DNA of 64,000 bases, taken from assembly GCA_964593155.1 (NCBI GenBank), contig CAZQHE010000002.1, positions 1 to 64,000 on the forward strand, given 5' to 3'. Each line of letters starts with the position of its first letter. The stretch's first letter is position 1. Origin of the DNA: JAJRXK01 sp964593155 (GTDB taxonomy: Bacteria; Krumholzibacteriota; Krumholzibacteriia; JAJRXK01). Shown piece by piece: positions 8,169 to 17,454 of this stretch. Made by a program: the position numbers and the translations under genes. The notes beneath the pieces are model-generated. The model saw nothing but the letters and a program-made list of their open reading frames with translations. It was not told the DNA's origin and made no database searches.

Positions 8169-8486
8169 TCAATCCGCGTCCGAGCGACGGGCCTCGGGCT
8201 CGTGGATCAAGCGCTCGATCGGGCGTCCCCGGCGGAGGTGCTCCTCGACGATCGCGTCGACGTCGGCGAGCTCGACGCCGTGGTAGACGACGCCGTCCGG
8301 ATACACCGCGACGTTCGGACCGATCGTGCACATCCCCTGGCACCGGCTGGCGCTGATCCGGATCCGGAGATCTTTGCGATCCGGAAGCAACTCCTTGAAG
8401 CGCTTGGCCAGGGCCTCGCCGTGCTCGGCCCCGCAGCTCTTCCCCGTGCAGGGGAAGACGTGGTAGCGGAAGGGTCGATGCGCCAT
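8169..8486 (-). CDS. Thioredoxin-like [2Fe-2S] ferredoxin
   Basis: A 105-residue protein of the thioredoxin-like 2Fe-2S family. Four cysteines sit at positions 13, 18 (CTGKSC), 49 and 53 (RCQGMC), the spacing expected for the cluster ligands, and the sequence GPNVAVYPDGVVYHGVE is typical of the fold. It should be a cytosolic electron carrier. The ATG at 8486 lies right before the domain; an alternative GTG at 8513 overlaps the rlmH stop (GTGA) and would add nine residues. It is the last gene of the arsR-rlmH-ferredoxin operon. A 6-bp hairpin (8150-8168) follows the stop but lacks a T tract. Confidence 0.82.
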   Translation of the reverse strand: MAHRPFRYHVFPCTGKSCGAEHGEALAKRFKELLPDRKDLRIRISASRCQGMCTIGPNVAVYPDGVVYHGVELADVDAIVEEHLRRGRPIERLIHEPEARRSDAD

Positions 8487-8509
8487 GGTTGCCGGGTCCG
8501 GGGGTGGAT

Positions 8510-8929
8510 TCACCGATGATAGGGGTGGCCGGCCCGGATCGACAGGGCGCGGTACACCTGCTCGAGCAGCACCACCCGCGCCAGCTCGTGGGGCAGCGTG
8601 ATGCTCCCGAAGGCGATCGACGCATCGGCCCGGTCACGTAGATCGGCCGACAGGCCGTCGGGTCCGCCGATCGTCAGGGCGATCGAGCCGTGGCGGCCGA
8701 GCAGAGCGGCCAGGTCCTCGCTGCGGATCGGCTCGCCGCGCCGATCGCAGGTCACCAGGTGGTCGCGGCCGATCGCCCCGAGGATCGTCCGGCCCTCGCG
8801 CTCCGGTCCTGCGTCGGGAACCTCGACGACCTCGATCCGGGCGAAGCGCGCGGCGCGGCGCAGGTAGTCGTCGCAGGCGACCCGCGCCCACTCCGCCCGG
8901 AGGCGACCGACCGCGAAGACCCGGATCAT
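8510..8929 (-). CDS. rlmH: 23S rRNA (pseudouridine1915-N3)-methyltransferase RlmH
   Basis: A 139-residue SPOUT-family methyltransferase, a little shorter than the usual 155. It starts MIRVFAVGRLRAEWARVACDDYLRR and carries the SAM-binding knot: LTIGGPDGLS and GSITLPHELARVVLLEQVYRA, followed by the C-terminal HPYHR. RlmH methylates pseudouridine 1915 of 23S rRNA in helix 69. The start overlaps the ArsR-type gene stop (ATGA), so it is translated with its regulator. Its pairing with an ArsR protein and a ferredoxin is unusual, because rlmH is more often found with rsfS. Confidence 0.92.
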   Translation of the reverse strand: MIRVFAVGRLRAEWARVACDDYLRRAARFARIEVVEVPDAGPEREGRTILGAIGRDHLVTCDRRGEPIRSEDLAALLGRHGSIALTIGGPDGLSADLRDRADASIAFGSITLPHELARVVLLEQVYRALSIRAGHPYHR

Positions 8930-9549
8930 TCGGTTCCCGCCGTTTCGACCACGCGGTACACGCTGCCGGACTTGCGCAGGAACCCTGCGTTGACCAGCAG
9001 GTCCCGGAGGGCGTCGGGCTCGTAGGCGAGGGCGTTGAGTGTCAGGCGGAGCTCGGCCTCGGCGTAGAAGCGCGCGGGATCGAGTTGGTCGAGCACCCAG
9101 CGCAGGACCGTCTGCTGGTGCCGCCGGTGCGAGGGGATCTCGCGCAGTCGGCCCCGCTCGTCCAGCCACGGACCGACGTGGTCGCTGCCACTGGGTTCCT
9201 CGCGGGGCAGGTCGAGGGTCTCGGCCAGGTCGTAGGGGTCTTCGAACAGCGACCCGAGCGTCCGCAGGGTCTCGGGGCGCAGGCGGAACAGCACGTAGGG
9301 ATTCTCGCGGGTGATCGACACCATGCCCGCCTGCCGCAGCAGCTTCAGGTGATGGCTCACGGTCGACGGCGAGATCTCGAGGGCCGAGGCCAGTTCCTCG
9401 CCGTGGTGGGCACGGCGGGCCAGCAGCCCGAGGATGCGCAGGCGGGTGGGGTCGCCCAGCGCCTTGAACCGCGCCGCCAGTTCCTGGGTCGCCTCGCCAG
9501 CCACGGGGTCCTCGCCGTCTCCGGAAATCCGGTTCACCTGAACACGCAC
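8926..9549 (-). CDS. ArsR-family regulator with C-terminal DUF2087
   Basis: A 207-residue protein. The N-terminal half is an ArsR winged helix-turn-helix: FKALGDPTRLRILGLLARR, then GEELASALEISPSTVSHHLK and the wing ENPYVLFRL. The C-terminal 80 residues fit DUF2087 (HRRHQQTVLRWVLDQLDP through DALRDLLVNAGFLRKSGSVYRV). No clear metal-binding Cys cluster is visible, so a metal sensor is not indicated. The start is GTG at 9549. Its promoter overlaps a 7-bp inverted repeat, so it probably represses its own operon. It is divergent from the nuo operon. Confidence 0.88.
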   Translation of the reverse strand: MRVQVNRISGDGEDPVAGEATQELAARFKALGDPTRLRILGLLARRAHHGEELASALEISPSTVSHHLKLLRQAGMVSITRENPYVLFRLRPETLRTLGSLFEDPYDLAETLDLPREEPSGSDHVGPWLDERGRLREIPSHRRHQQTVLRWVLDQLDPARFYAEAELRLTLNALAYEPDALRDLLVNAGFLRKSGSVYRVVETAGTE

Positions 9550-9556
9550 ATCACAG

Positions 9557-9580
9557 TTCGATGATCATAGAACCATCGAA
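9557..9580 (-). promoter_or_regulatory. Inverted-repeat operator overlapping the arsR promoter
   Basis: TTCGATG (9557-9563) and CATCGAA (9574-9580) form a perfect 7-bp inverted repeat with a 10-base spacer, which itself contains part of the palindrome ATGATCAT (9561-9568). It covers the -10 element of the minus-strand promoter and lies 8 bases upstream of the arsR GTG. This size and place fit autorepression by a dimeric winged-helix protein. Confidence 0.55.
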
Positions 9581-9593
9581 GGGCAGATCACAA
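9564..9593 (-). promoter_or_regulatory. Promoter of the arsR-rlmH-ferredoxin operon
   Basis: On the minus strand TTGTGA (9593-9588) and TATGAT (9569-9564) are 18 bases apart. TATGAT matches the sigma70 -10 consensus at five of six positions. The predicted start of transcription would lie only a few bases before the GTG at 9549, giving a very short or absent leader. Confidence 0.5.
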
Positions 9594-9612
9594 GTCTGAG
9601 ACGCACTTGCTC

Positions 9613-9641
9613 CTGACAGGAAACGCCATTGTGCGTAGGGT
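9613..9641 (+). promoter_or_regulatory. Promoter of the nuo operon
   Basis: CTGACA (9613-9618, five of six to consensus) and TAGGGT (9636-9641) are spaced by exactly 17 bases. Transcription would begin near 9648, which coincides with the GTG at 9648 and argues that the real nuoA start is the downstream GTG at 9771. Confidence 0.5.
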
Positions 9642-9770
9642 TTAGCCGTGATTCGCGGGTCCGGATCCATTCCGGTTTCCCGGACACCCGTGTTCACGTC
9701 CCCCTCCCAACGCCGGCCGTCCGCGATCCGTACGCTGGGCCGTGCGCCCTACCAACCGCTGGAGCCGAAG

Positions 9771-10253
9771 GTGCTGACGCACTTCGCGACCGTCTTCGTC
9801 TTCCTGTGCCTGGGTGTCGGGCTGATCCTGGTGACCCAGGCCATCTCGCAGTTGCTGCGACCGAAGCGGCTGTACGATTTCAAACAGCGCGTCTACGAGT
9901 GTGGCGAGGAAGCCGAGGGATCCCCCTGGATCCGCTTCAACATCCGGTTCTACCTCGTCGCGCTGTTCTTCATCATCTTCGATGTCGAGCTGGTCTTCAT
10001 GATTCCGTGGGCGGTCGCGTTCAACGACATGCTCATCGAGATCGGCGTGCTGGCCTTCGCGGAGATGGCGATCTTCGTCGCCATCCTCGTGCTGGGCCTG
10101 GCCTACGTCTGGCGGAAGGGCGACCTGGACTGGGTGAAGGTGCTGGCGCCGCGCGAGCGCGAAGAGGTGCGGCCCCTGTCGCGCCTGAGCTCGCCGGGGC
10201 GGACGGGACCGGTCGGCGGCGAACGCGAACTGGAGGGCGCCGATGTCCGCTGA
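9771..10253 (+). CDS. nuoA: NADH-quinone oxidoreductase subunit A
   Basis: A 160-residue membrane subunit of complex I. Three hydrophobic segments are visible, with the family motifs RVYECGEEAEGSPWIRF and YLVALFFIIFDVELVFMIPW. The start is taken as GTG 9771: GGAG precedes it by 6 bases and it opens directly into the first helix. A frame open from GTG 9648 would add 41 residues with no family similarity, and the predicted promoter overlaps that region. The last codons overlap nuoB by 11 bases. It is the first gene of the nuo operon. Confidence 0.93.
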   Translation: MLTHFATVFVFLCLGVGLILVTQAISQLLRPKRLYDFKQRVYECGEEAEGSPWIRFNIRFYLVALFFIIFDVELVFMIPWAVAFNDMLIEIGVLAFAEMAIFVAILVLGLAYVWRKGDLDWVKVLAPREREEVRPLSRLSSPGRTGPVGGERELEGADVR

Positions 10254-10887
10254 TCGCAAGACTCCACGCACCCGACCCGAACCCGCCTTCAACGTCGTCG
10301 GCGACCGCATCGGCGACGACCGCGAGAACCTCCTCGACTTCGACGTCGACGAGCAGCTCGAGCAGGTGGCCGAACCCAGCAGTGGCAACGTGGTGCTCGC
10401 GAAGATCGAGGACCTGTTCCGCTGGGGTCAGCTCTCGAGCATCTGGCCCATGACCTTCGGTCTGGCCTGTTGCGCCATCGAGATGATGGCCGCCATGAGC
10501 ACGCGTTACGACTTCGACCGCTTCGGCTCGGGCGCCATGCGCGCCACGCCGCGGCAGACCGACCTGATGATCGTTTCGGGCACGGTCACCGCCAAGATGG
10601 CCACACGCGTGAAGCGGCTCTACGATCAGATGCCCGACCCGAAATGGGTCATCTCCATGGGAAGCTGCGCGATCGGTGGCGGCCCCTACTTCAAGTACGG
10701 CTACCACGTGGTCAAGGGCGTCGACATGATGGTTCCCGTGGACGTCTACGTCCCGGGTTGTCCGCCGCGGCCCGAAGTGCTGCTCGACGGGCTCATGCGC
10801 CTGCAGGACAAGATCCGCGGTCGTAAGGGCAACCGTCTGGTCAAGCCGAAGTGGGTCGACGACTACATCCAGAACATCCCGGGGTAG
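10243..10887 (+). CDS. nuoB: NADH-quinone oxidoreductase subunit B
   Basis: A 214-residue peripheral-arm subunit that holds cluster N2, the terminal electron donor to quinone. The ligands are visible as Cys76-Cys77 (GLACCAIEMM), Cys142 (MGSCAIGG) and Cys173 (VPGCPPRPE). The N-terminus is about 13 residues longer than in E. coli NuoB and acidic. It starts inside nuoA and is followed by nuoC after a 2-base gap. Confidence 0.95.
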   Translation: MSADRKTPRTRPEPAFNVVGDRIGDDRENLLDFDVDEQLEQVAEPSSGNVVLAKIEDLFRWGQLSSIWPMTFGLACCAIEMMAAMSTRYDFDRFGSGAMRATPRQTDLMIVSGTVTAKMATRVKRLYDQMPDPKWVISMGSCAIGGGPYFKYGYHVVKGVDMMVPVDVYVPGCPPRPEVLLDGLMRLQDKIRGRKGNRLVKPKWVDDYIQNIPG

Positions 10888-10889
10888 CC

Positions 10890-11521
10890 ATGGCCATCGA
10901 TCTCCAGCCGATCGTCGATCGTCTCCGCCATCTGGCCCACCACGACGCCGTGGTCGAGACCGACACCGAGTCCGTGCAGCCGTCGATCACCGTGCGGGCC
11001 GAACTCATGGACCAGGTGGCGCGCTGTCTGCGCGACGAGCTCGGTTTCGACCGTCTGCTGAACGTGTCGGGCGTCGACCACGAGGGCTACGACGACAACG
11101 GCAAGGGCAAGCACCGCAAGATCGCCAAGTACGCCGAGGACGGAACGGTGGAGAAGGTCACCGAGCCCGCGACCGGTGACTTCTCCGTGGTCTACCACGT
11201 GCAGAACTTTTCGACGCGCGAGTTGCTCACCGTACGCGTGCGTGTTCCGCGCGAAGCCCCGGCGGTGCAGTCCGTCACCGCGGTCTGGTCGACGGCCCTG
11301 TGGGGCGAGCGTGAGACCTACGACATGTACGGCATCGAGTTCGAGGGTCATCCCGATCTACGGCGGATCCTCTTGCCCGAGGACTGGACCGGCCACCCCC
11401 TGCGCAAGGACTACGAGATGCCCGCCCGCTACCACGACGTGCCGCTCGAGGGTCTGCCCCTGTCGGTGCGCCAACAGCAGGAAGCGGAAGCCGAGGCGTC
11501 GAGGAACGGAGGCGATGCGCA

Positions 11522-11525
<4 letters not shown>
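10890..11525 (+). CDS. nuoC: NADH-quinone oxidoreductase subunit C (30 kDa)
   Basis: A 211-residue subunit. It carries the 30-kDa signature: SVTAVWSTALWGERETYDMYG followed by FEGHPDLRRILLPEDWTGHPLRKDY. An insertion of about 30 charged residues (GYDDNGKGKHRKIAKYAED) sits between the N-terminal domain and the core, longer than usual. It is a separate gene and not fused to nuoD. The ATG at 10890 lies two bases after nuoB, and its 3' end overlaps nuoD by GTGA. Confidence 0.95.
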
Positions 11526-12709
<1,184 letters not shown>

Positions 12710-12713
12710 ACGT

Positions 12714-12736
12714 CCGGCGCCCTCGTTGGGCGCCGG
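12714..12736 (+). other. Intercistronic hairpin between nuoD and nuoH
   Basis: CCGGCGCCC (12714-12722) and GGGCGCCGG (12728-12736) are perfectly complementary around a TCGTT loop. No T run follows, so a terminator is unlikely. It may stabilise the upstream message or set the ratio of the soluble-arm to membrane-arm subunits. It is the longest perfect hairpin I noticed inside the operon. Confidence 0.5.
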
Positions 12737-12757
12737 CGAGGTGAGGAAGACGACGTC

Positions 12758-13816
12758 GTGGAACCGATGCGGCAGATCTTCGAGTCGACCGGGCTCTTCG
12801 CCGGGCTCCCCGAGTGGACCCTGGTGGGCGCAGCTTCGCTGAGCTTCGGTCTGAGCCTCTTCGGCGGTCTCGCCCTGGCGGCTCTTTTCTTCGTGTGGCT
12901 CGAGCGCAAGGTCGCCGGCTACATCCAGAGCCGGTACGGCCCCATGTACGTGGGCCGCTACCACGGCGCCCTGCAGACCATCGCCGACGCGCTCAAGCTG
13001 CTGCGCAAGGAGGACATCTGGCCGAGCGAGGCCGACAAGTTCCTCTGGCGCATCGCGCCGATCCTCGTGTTCACCGGCGCCTTCTTGAGCTTCGTGGTCC
13101 TGCCCTTCGGCCCGAACTGGGTGGGCGCGGACATGGACATCGGCCTGCTCTACCTGTTCGCCACCAGTGGCCTGGTGGTCATGGGAATCCTGGCCGCGGG
13201 CTGGGGCAGCAACAGCAAGTGGTCGCTGTACGGCGCCATGCGCGGCGCGGCCCAGGTGGTCAGCTACGAGATCCCGCTGGGCCTGGCGGTGCTGCCGGTG
13301 GTGATGGCCACCGGGAGCCTGAACCTGATCGAGATCGTCGAGCGCCAGGGCGGCGGTATCTGGACCTGGAACGTGTTCGGCGGTCTGCCGCTGATCGGCG
13401 CGATCACCTTCCTGGTGTACCTGATCAGTTCGCTGGCCGAGGTGAACCGCACCCCCTTCGATCTGCCCGAGACCGAGAGCGAACTCGTGAGCGGGTACAA
13501 CACCGAGTACACGGGGATGAAGTTCGCCTTCTTCTTCCTCGGCGAGTACGCCGAGATGTTCGTGGTCTCGGCGATCGCGGTGACGGTGTTCCTGGGCGGA
13601 TGGTACGTGGGGATCCCGGCCGTCGACGCCTTCATGCCGGCACCGCTGGTGTTCATCTTCAAGGCGGTACTGCTGGTCTTCGTGCAGATCTGGCTGCGCT
13701 GGACCCTGCCGCGCCTACGGGTCGACCAGCTCATGCACGTGTGCTGGAAGGTCCTGATCCCGGCCACGCTGGCCCTGCTCATGATCTACGGCCTGGCTCG
13801 CGTCCTGTTCCGCTGA
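12758..13816 (+). CDS. nuoH: NADH-quinone oxidoreductase subunit H
   Basis: A 352-residue membrane subunit with about eight helices that links the peripheral arm to the proton pumps. Seen are ALFFVWLERKVAGYIQSRYGP, LQTIADALKLLRKED, SLAEVNRTPFDLPETESELV and GYNTEYTGMKFAFFFLGEYA. The start is GTG 12758 with a GAGGAAG sequence ahead; an ATG three codons later is also possible. It follows the nuoD hairpin. Confidence 0.95.
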   Translation: MEPMRQIFESTGLFAGLPEWTLVGAASLSFGLSLFGGLALAALFFVWLERKVAGYIQSRYGPMYVGRYHGALQTIADALKLLRKEDIWPSEADKFLWRIAPILVFTGAFLSFVVLPFGPNWVGADMDIGLLYLFATSGLVVMGILAAGWGSNSKWSLYGAMRGAAQVVSYEIPLGLAVLPVVMATGSLNLIEIVERQGGGIWTWNVFGGLPLIGAITFLVYLISSLAEVNRTPFDLPETESELVSGYNTEYTGMKFAFFFLGEYAEMFVVSAIAVTVFLGGWYVGIPAVDAFMPAPLVFIFKAVLLVFVQIWLRWTLPRLRVDQLMHVCWKVLIPATLALLMIYGLARVLFR

Positions 13817-13858
13817 TCCTGCGTCTCGAACCCGGTCCCCCGGTTGCGAGGGAACGAA

Positions 13859-14446
13859 ATGGTCAAGGTTCTCCGAGACATCGTCGAGTCCGCCAAGTCG
13901 ATCGCGATCGGCATGGGGGTCACCTTCAAGCACCTGGGCAAGACGCCGGTCACCCAGCAGTACCCCGACGAGCGCTGGGCGCTGCCCGACCGATTCCGCG
14001 GCTTCGTGCACAACGACGTACCCCGCTGCACGGCCTGCATGATCTGCGCGAAGGACTGCCCGGTCGACTGCATCTACATCGAGATGGAGGGCAAGGGGAA
14101 GGACCGGAAGATGGCGCGCTACGCCATCGACTACAACAAGTGCATCTGGTGCTCGCTGTGCACCGAGCACTGCCCCACCGACTGCATCACGATGAGCCAC
14201 GACTACGACCATTCGGTCTATCTGCGCGACTCGCTGGTGTACGAGTTCGTGGACGAGCCGGTCACGCCGTACAAGCCGCCCAAGAAGAAGAAGGCCGCTC
14301 CGGCCGGCGGTGACGGCGGTGACGCCGGTGCGAAGGCCGGCGCCGGGACCGGCGCCAAGGCCGGTCCCGAGACCGCAGAGGGCGCCGGCCCCAAGGCCGG
14401 CGAGAAGCAGAAGCCGTCGGACGACGCCTCGACCTCGGCCGAGTAG
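13859..14446 (+). CDS. nuoI: NADH-quinone oxidoreductase subunit I (two 4Fe-4S), with long basic tail
   Basis: A 195-residue subunit that carries clusters N6a and N6b. The two ferredoxin motifs are CTACMICAKDCP and CIWCSLCTEHCP. The catalytic domain ends near residue 140. A low-complexity tail of about 50 residues follows: KPPKKKKAAPAGG, then repeats of GAKAG, GAKAG and GPKAG type. That tail is not part of the usual NuoI fold. The ATG at 13859 is preceded by GAGGGA; an upstream TTG at 13844 is less likely. Confidence 0.93.
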   Translation: MVKVLRDIVESAKSIAIGMGVTFKHLGKTPVTQQYPDERWALPDRFRGFVHNDVPRCTACMICAKDCPVDCIYIEMEGKGKDRKMARYAIDYNKCIWCSLCTEHCPTDCITMSHDYDHSVYLRDSLVYEFVDEPVTPYKPPKKKKAAPAGGDGGDAGAKAGAGTGAKAGPETAEGAGPKAGEKQKPSDDASTSAE

Positions 14447-14455
14447 GAGAAGACA

Positions 14456-14962
14456 GTGGAAGGGCCCATCTGGTTGTTCTTCGCGGGAATGGGTGTGCTC
14501 GGCGCGGCCGGGGTGGCCTTCTCGCGCAACGTCCTGCACAGCGCCTTCGGCCTGTTGTTCGCGCTCTTCTCGGTGTGCGCCATGTACGCCATGCTGGGCG
14601 CCGACTACCTGGCCGCGACGCAGGTGATCGTGTACGTGGGCGGCATCCTCGTCCTGGTGGTCTTCGGGGTGATGATGACGCATCGGATCGAGGCCGAGCA
14701 TCTCCGCGAGGAGATCGTCCAGCCCGTGGCGGCGGCGATCGCCGCGCTGGTGGTCTTCGGACTGTCGATCACGGTGATCGTGAACGAGGCCTGGCCGTTG
14801 CTCGATCCGCTTCCCGAGGTCACGCCGACCACCAAGGAGATCGGGCGTGGCTTCCTGACCGACTTCCTGTATCCCTTCGAGTTCGCCAGCGTGCTGCTGC
14901 TCATGGCGATGATCGGAGCCGCCATGATCACGCGCGAGCGCCGGTCGGAGGAGGACGAGTAG
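14456..14962 (+). CDS. nuoJ: NADH-quinone oxidoreductase subunit J
   Basis: A 168-residue membrane subunit with five hydrophobic segments. The motif YLAATQVIVYVGGILVLVVFG is typical of NuoJ. It starts with GTG 14456 after a TAGGAG that overlaps the nuoI stop. The C-terminus is short and charged (RERRSEEDE). nuoK follows after one base. Confidence 0.94.
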   Translation: MEGPIWLFFAGMGVLGAAGVAFSRNVLHSAFGLLFALFSVCAMYAMLGADYLAATQVIVYVGGILVLVVFGVMMTHRIEAEHLREEIVQPVAAAIAALVVFGLSITVIVNEAWPLLDPLPEVTPTTKEIGRGFLTDFLYPFEFASVLLLMAMIGAAMITRERRSEEDE

Positions 14963-14963
14963 C

Positions 14964-15275
14964 ATGGAGAGCGTCGGACTCACCCACTACCTCGTGCTCT
15001 CGGCCTTCTTCCTGGCCGCCGGGGTGTTCACCATCCTCAGCCGTCGCAACGCCATCGTCATCCTGATGGGTGTCGAGCTGGTCCTGAACGCGGCCGCGCT
15101 GAACTTCGTGGCCTTCGGTCGTTACGTGGCCGGGGGCCTGACCGGCCAGCTCATGGCCGTGTTCGTGATCGTGATCGCTGCCGCCGAGGCCGCCGTGGCC
15201 CTGGCGATCGTGTTGGCCGTGTTCCGCAACTTCAACACTGTGCACGTCGACCGGGTCGACCGGCTGCGGAACTGA
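14964..15275 (+). CDS. nuoK: NADH-quinone oxidoreductase subunit K
   Basis: A 103-residue three-helix antiporter-like subunit. It shows NAIVILMGVELVLNAAALNFV with the conserved intramembrane Glu, and VIVIAAAEAAVALAIVLAVFRN with the second. GAGGAGG is placed just before the ATG. Length matches the family. Confidence 0.95.
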   Translation: MESVGLTHYLVLSAFFLAAGVFTILSRRNAIVILMGVELVLNAAALNFVAFGRYVAGGLTGQLMAVFVIVIAAAEAAVALAIVLAVFRNFNTVHVDRVDRLRN

Positions 15276-15294
15276 CCGGGGAGAGGGAAGTCAC

Positions 15295-17412
15295 ATGGAC
15301 CCCCTGATGACGAGCGCCGTCGCGATCCTGCTTCTGCCGCTCCTCAGCTACGTGCTCCTGTTCTTCTTCGGCGAGAAGCTCCCGCGGCGCGGCGACTGGC
15401 TGGGGATCGTCCTGGTCGGGGTGAGCTGGATCCTGTCGCTGCGGATCTTCGCGCACTTCTGGAGCCACGACGCGCCGATCGAGCAGAGCTGGAACTGGCT
15501 GACCGTGGCCGGGTTCTCGATCGATTTCGGCATACTGCTCGACGGAATGAGTGCGGTGATGCTGGTGGTGGTGACCACGGTGAGCTTCGTGGTCCACCTC
15601 TTCAGCAGTGGCTACATGTGGGGAGACGAGCGCTATTCGCGCTACTTCGCCTTCCTGGGCTGGTTCACCTTCTCCATGCTGGGTCTGGTGCTCAGCAACT
15701 CGCTCTTCTTCCTGTACGTGTTCTGGGAGCTGGTGGGGATCGCCAGCTACGTGCTGATCGGGTTCTTCTTCTTCAAGCACTCGGCGGCCAACGCGAACAA
15801 GAAGGCCTTCCTGGTCAACCGTATCGGCGACTTGGGGTTCTTCCTGGGAATCCTGCTGTTCTTCACGGCGATCGGCGAGTTCCAGTACGGCGCTCTGTTC
15901 GAGGGCGTGCAGGAGGGTCTGATCGGCGGGTCCACGCTGACCTGGGCGGGCGTGCTGCTCTTCCTGGGCTGCGTGGGCAAGAGCGCACAGGTGCCCCTGC
16001 ACGTGTGGCTGCCCGACGCCATGGAGGGCCCCACGCCCGTGTCGGCCCTGATCCACGCCGCGACCATGGTGGCCGCCGGCGTGTACATGGTGGCCCGTCT
16101 CTTCCCGCTGTTCTCGCCCGACGCGCTGATGGTCATCGCCTACGTCGGTGGGATCACCGCCATCTTCGCGGCCACGATCGCGATCGTGCAGACCGACATC
16201 AAACGTGGCCTGGCCTATTCGACCATCAGCCAGCTCGGCTACATGGTCATGGCCGTGGGCGTGGGCGGCGTGATGGCCGGAATGTTCCACCTGACCACGC
16301 ACGCCTTCTTCAAGGCCTGCCTCTTCCTGGGTTCGGGCGCGGTGATCCACGCCATGCACCACACACAGGACATGCGCTCGATGGGTGGCCTGCGCCGGAA
16401 GATGCCGATCACCTTCCTGGCCTTCCTGGTGTCGACTCTGGCCATCAGCGGCGTGCCGCCCTTCGCCGGGTTCTGGAGCAAGGACGCGATCCTGGCCTCG
16501 GCCCTGGCCTTCGGCATGACGAACCACGGGGTGCACTATCTGCCCTTCGTCTTCGCGCTGCTCGCCGCCTCGATCACCGCCTTCTACATGTTCCGGATCG
16601 TGTTCCTGACCTTCCTCGGCGAGCCGCGCGACCGGGAGAAGTACGATCACGCCCACGAGGTCAGCTGGCGCATGACCACGCCGCTGGTGATCCTCGGCAT
16701 CCTGGCCGTGATCGGCGGTGGCTTCCCCGGCGTCGGCTGGTTCGACCGATTCGTGGAGGACCCCGCGGTGGCGCAGGCCGGACACGACGTCGAGCTGCAC
16801 CTGGCGGACGACGCGGCCCACGACGTCCCGGCGGGAGCCGAGGATCCGCACGTGGTCGACACGCACGCCGGGACCACTCCCGCGGCACCCACGCACGCTG
16901 CGGAGACCGGAGCGCACGCGGACGGCGACCACCACGACATCCATCACGTGGCTCACGGCCGGGCCATGGTCATGAGCCTGATCGCGGCCGGGCTGGGTAT
17001 CCTTTTGAGCTGGCTGACCTACGGGCAGCGCATGATCAGCAGCGCGGGCATGCTCCGCGCGCTGCCGGGCGTGCACCGCTGGCTCTACGGCAAGTACTTC
17101 GTCGACGAGTTCTACGGCGCGACCGTCGTGCGGGGAACGCTCGGGCTGTCGGCGGCGGCCGGATGGTTCGACAAGTACGTGATCGACGGAATCGTCAACG
17201 GCGTCGGCGCCGTGGGGCGCTGGTCGTCGGCCCTGAGTGGTCAGACCGATCGCTGGGTGGTCGACGGCCTCGTGAACGCCACGGGCGACGTCCTGCGGTC
17301 GATCGGGAACTGGCTCTCGAGCTGGCAGACCGGCCGCGTGCAGAACTATTTCCTGGGCCTCGTTACGGGGCTGGTGGTGTTGATCCTGGTGGTGCGCGCG
17401 GGCTGGCTGTAG
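15295..17412 (+). CDS. nuoL: NADH-quinone oxidoreductase subunit L, with His-rich insertion
   Basis: A 705-residue proton-pumping subunit. It has the N-terminal pump domain (SYVLIGFFFFKHSAANANKK, VPLHVWLPDAMEGPTPVSAL, AATIAIVQTDIKRGLAYSTI) and a C-terminal lateral-helix and anchor region. Between residues about 492 and 558 there is an acidic and His-rich loop with at least 15 histidines (HLADDAAH, HADGDHHDIHHVAHG). The pump motifs are intact. GGGAGAGGGAAG precedes the ATG. Confidence 0.95.
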   Translation: MDPLMTSAVAILLLPLLSYVLLFFFGEKLPRRGDWLGIVLVGVSWILSLRIFAHFWSHDAPIEQSWNWLTVAGFSIDFGILLDGMSAVMLVVVTTVSFVVHLFSSGYMWGDERYSRYFAFLGWFTFSMLGLVLSNSLFFLYVFWELVGIASYVLIGFFFFKHSAANANKKAFLVNRIGDLGFFLGILLFFTAIGEFQYGALFEGVQEGLIGGSTLTWAGVLLFLGCVGKSAQVPLHVWLPDAMEGPTPVSALIHAATMVAAGVYMVARLFPLFSPDALMVIAYVGGITAIFAATIAIVQTDIKRGLAYSTISQLGYMVMAVGVGGVMAGMFHLTTHAFFKACLFLGSGAVIHAMHHTQDMRSMGGLRRKMPITFLAFLVSTLAISGVPPFAGFWSKDAILASALAFGMTNHGVHYLPFVFALLAASITAFYMFRIVFLTFLGEPRDREKYDHAHEVSWRMTTPLVILGILAVIGGGFPGVGWFDRFVEDPAVAQAGHDVELHLADDAAHDVPAGAEDPHVVDTHAGTTPAAPTHAAETGAHADGDHHDIHHVAHGRAMVMSLIAAGLGILLSWLTYGQRMISSAGMLRALPGVHRWLYGKYFVDEFYGATVVRGTLGLSAAAGWFDKYVIDGIVNGVGAVGRWSSALSGQTDRWVVDGLVNATGDVLRSIGNWLSSWQTGRVQNYFLGLVTGLVVLILVVRAGWL

Positions 17413-17454
17413 CCGCCGCACGCGCGTCCTCGTTTCCGGAGAGGTGACGGGCCC

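Noticed and set aside
9648..9770. N-terminal extension of NuoA from GTG 9648
   Set aside because: Its 41 residues do not look like NuoA, and the predicted transcription start lies at about the same place. GTG 9771 has a better ribosome-binding site and family fit.
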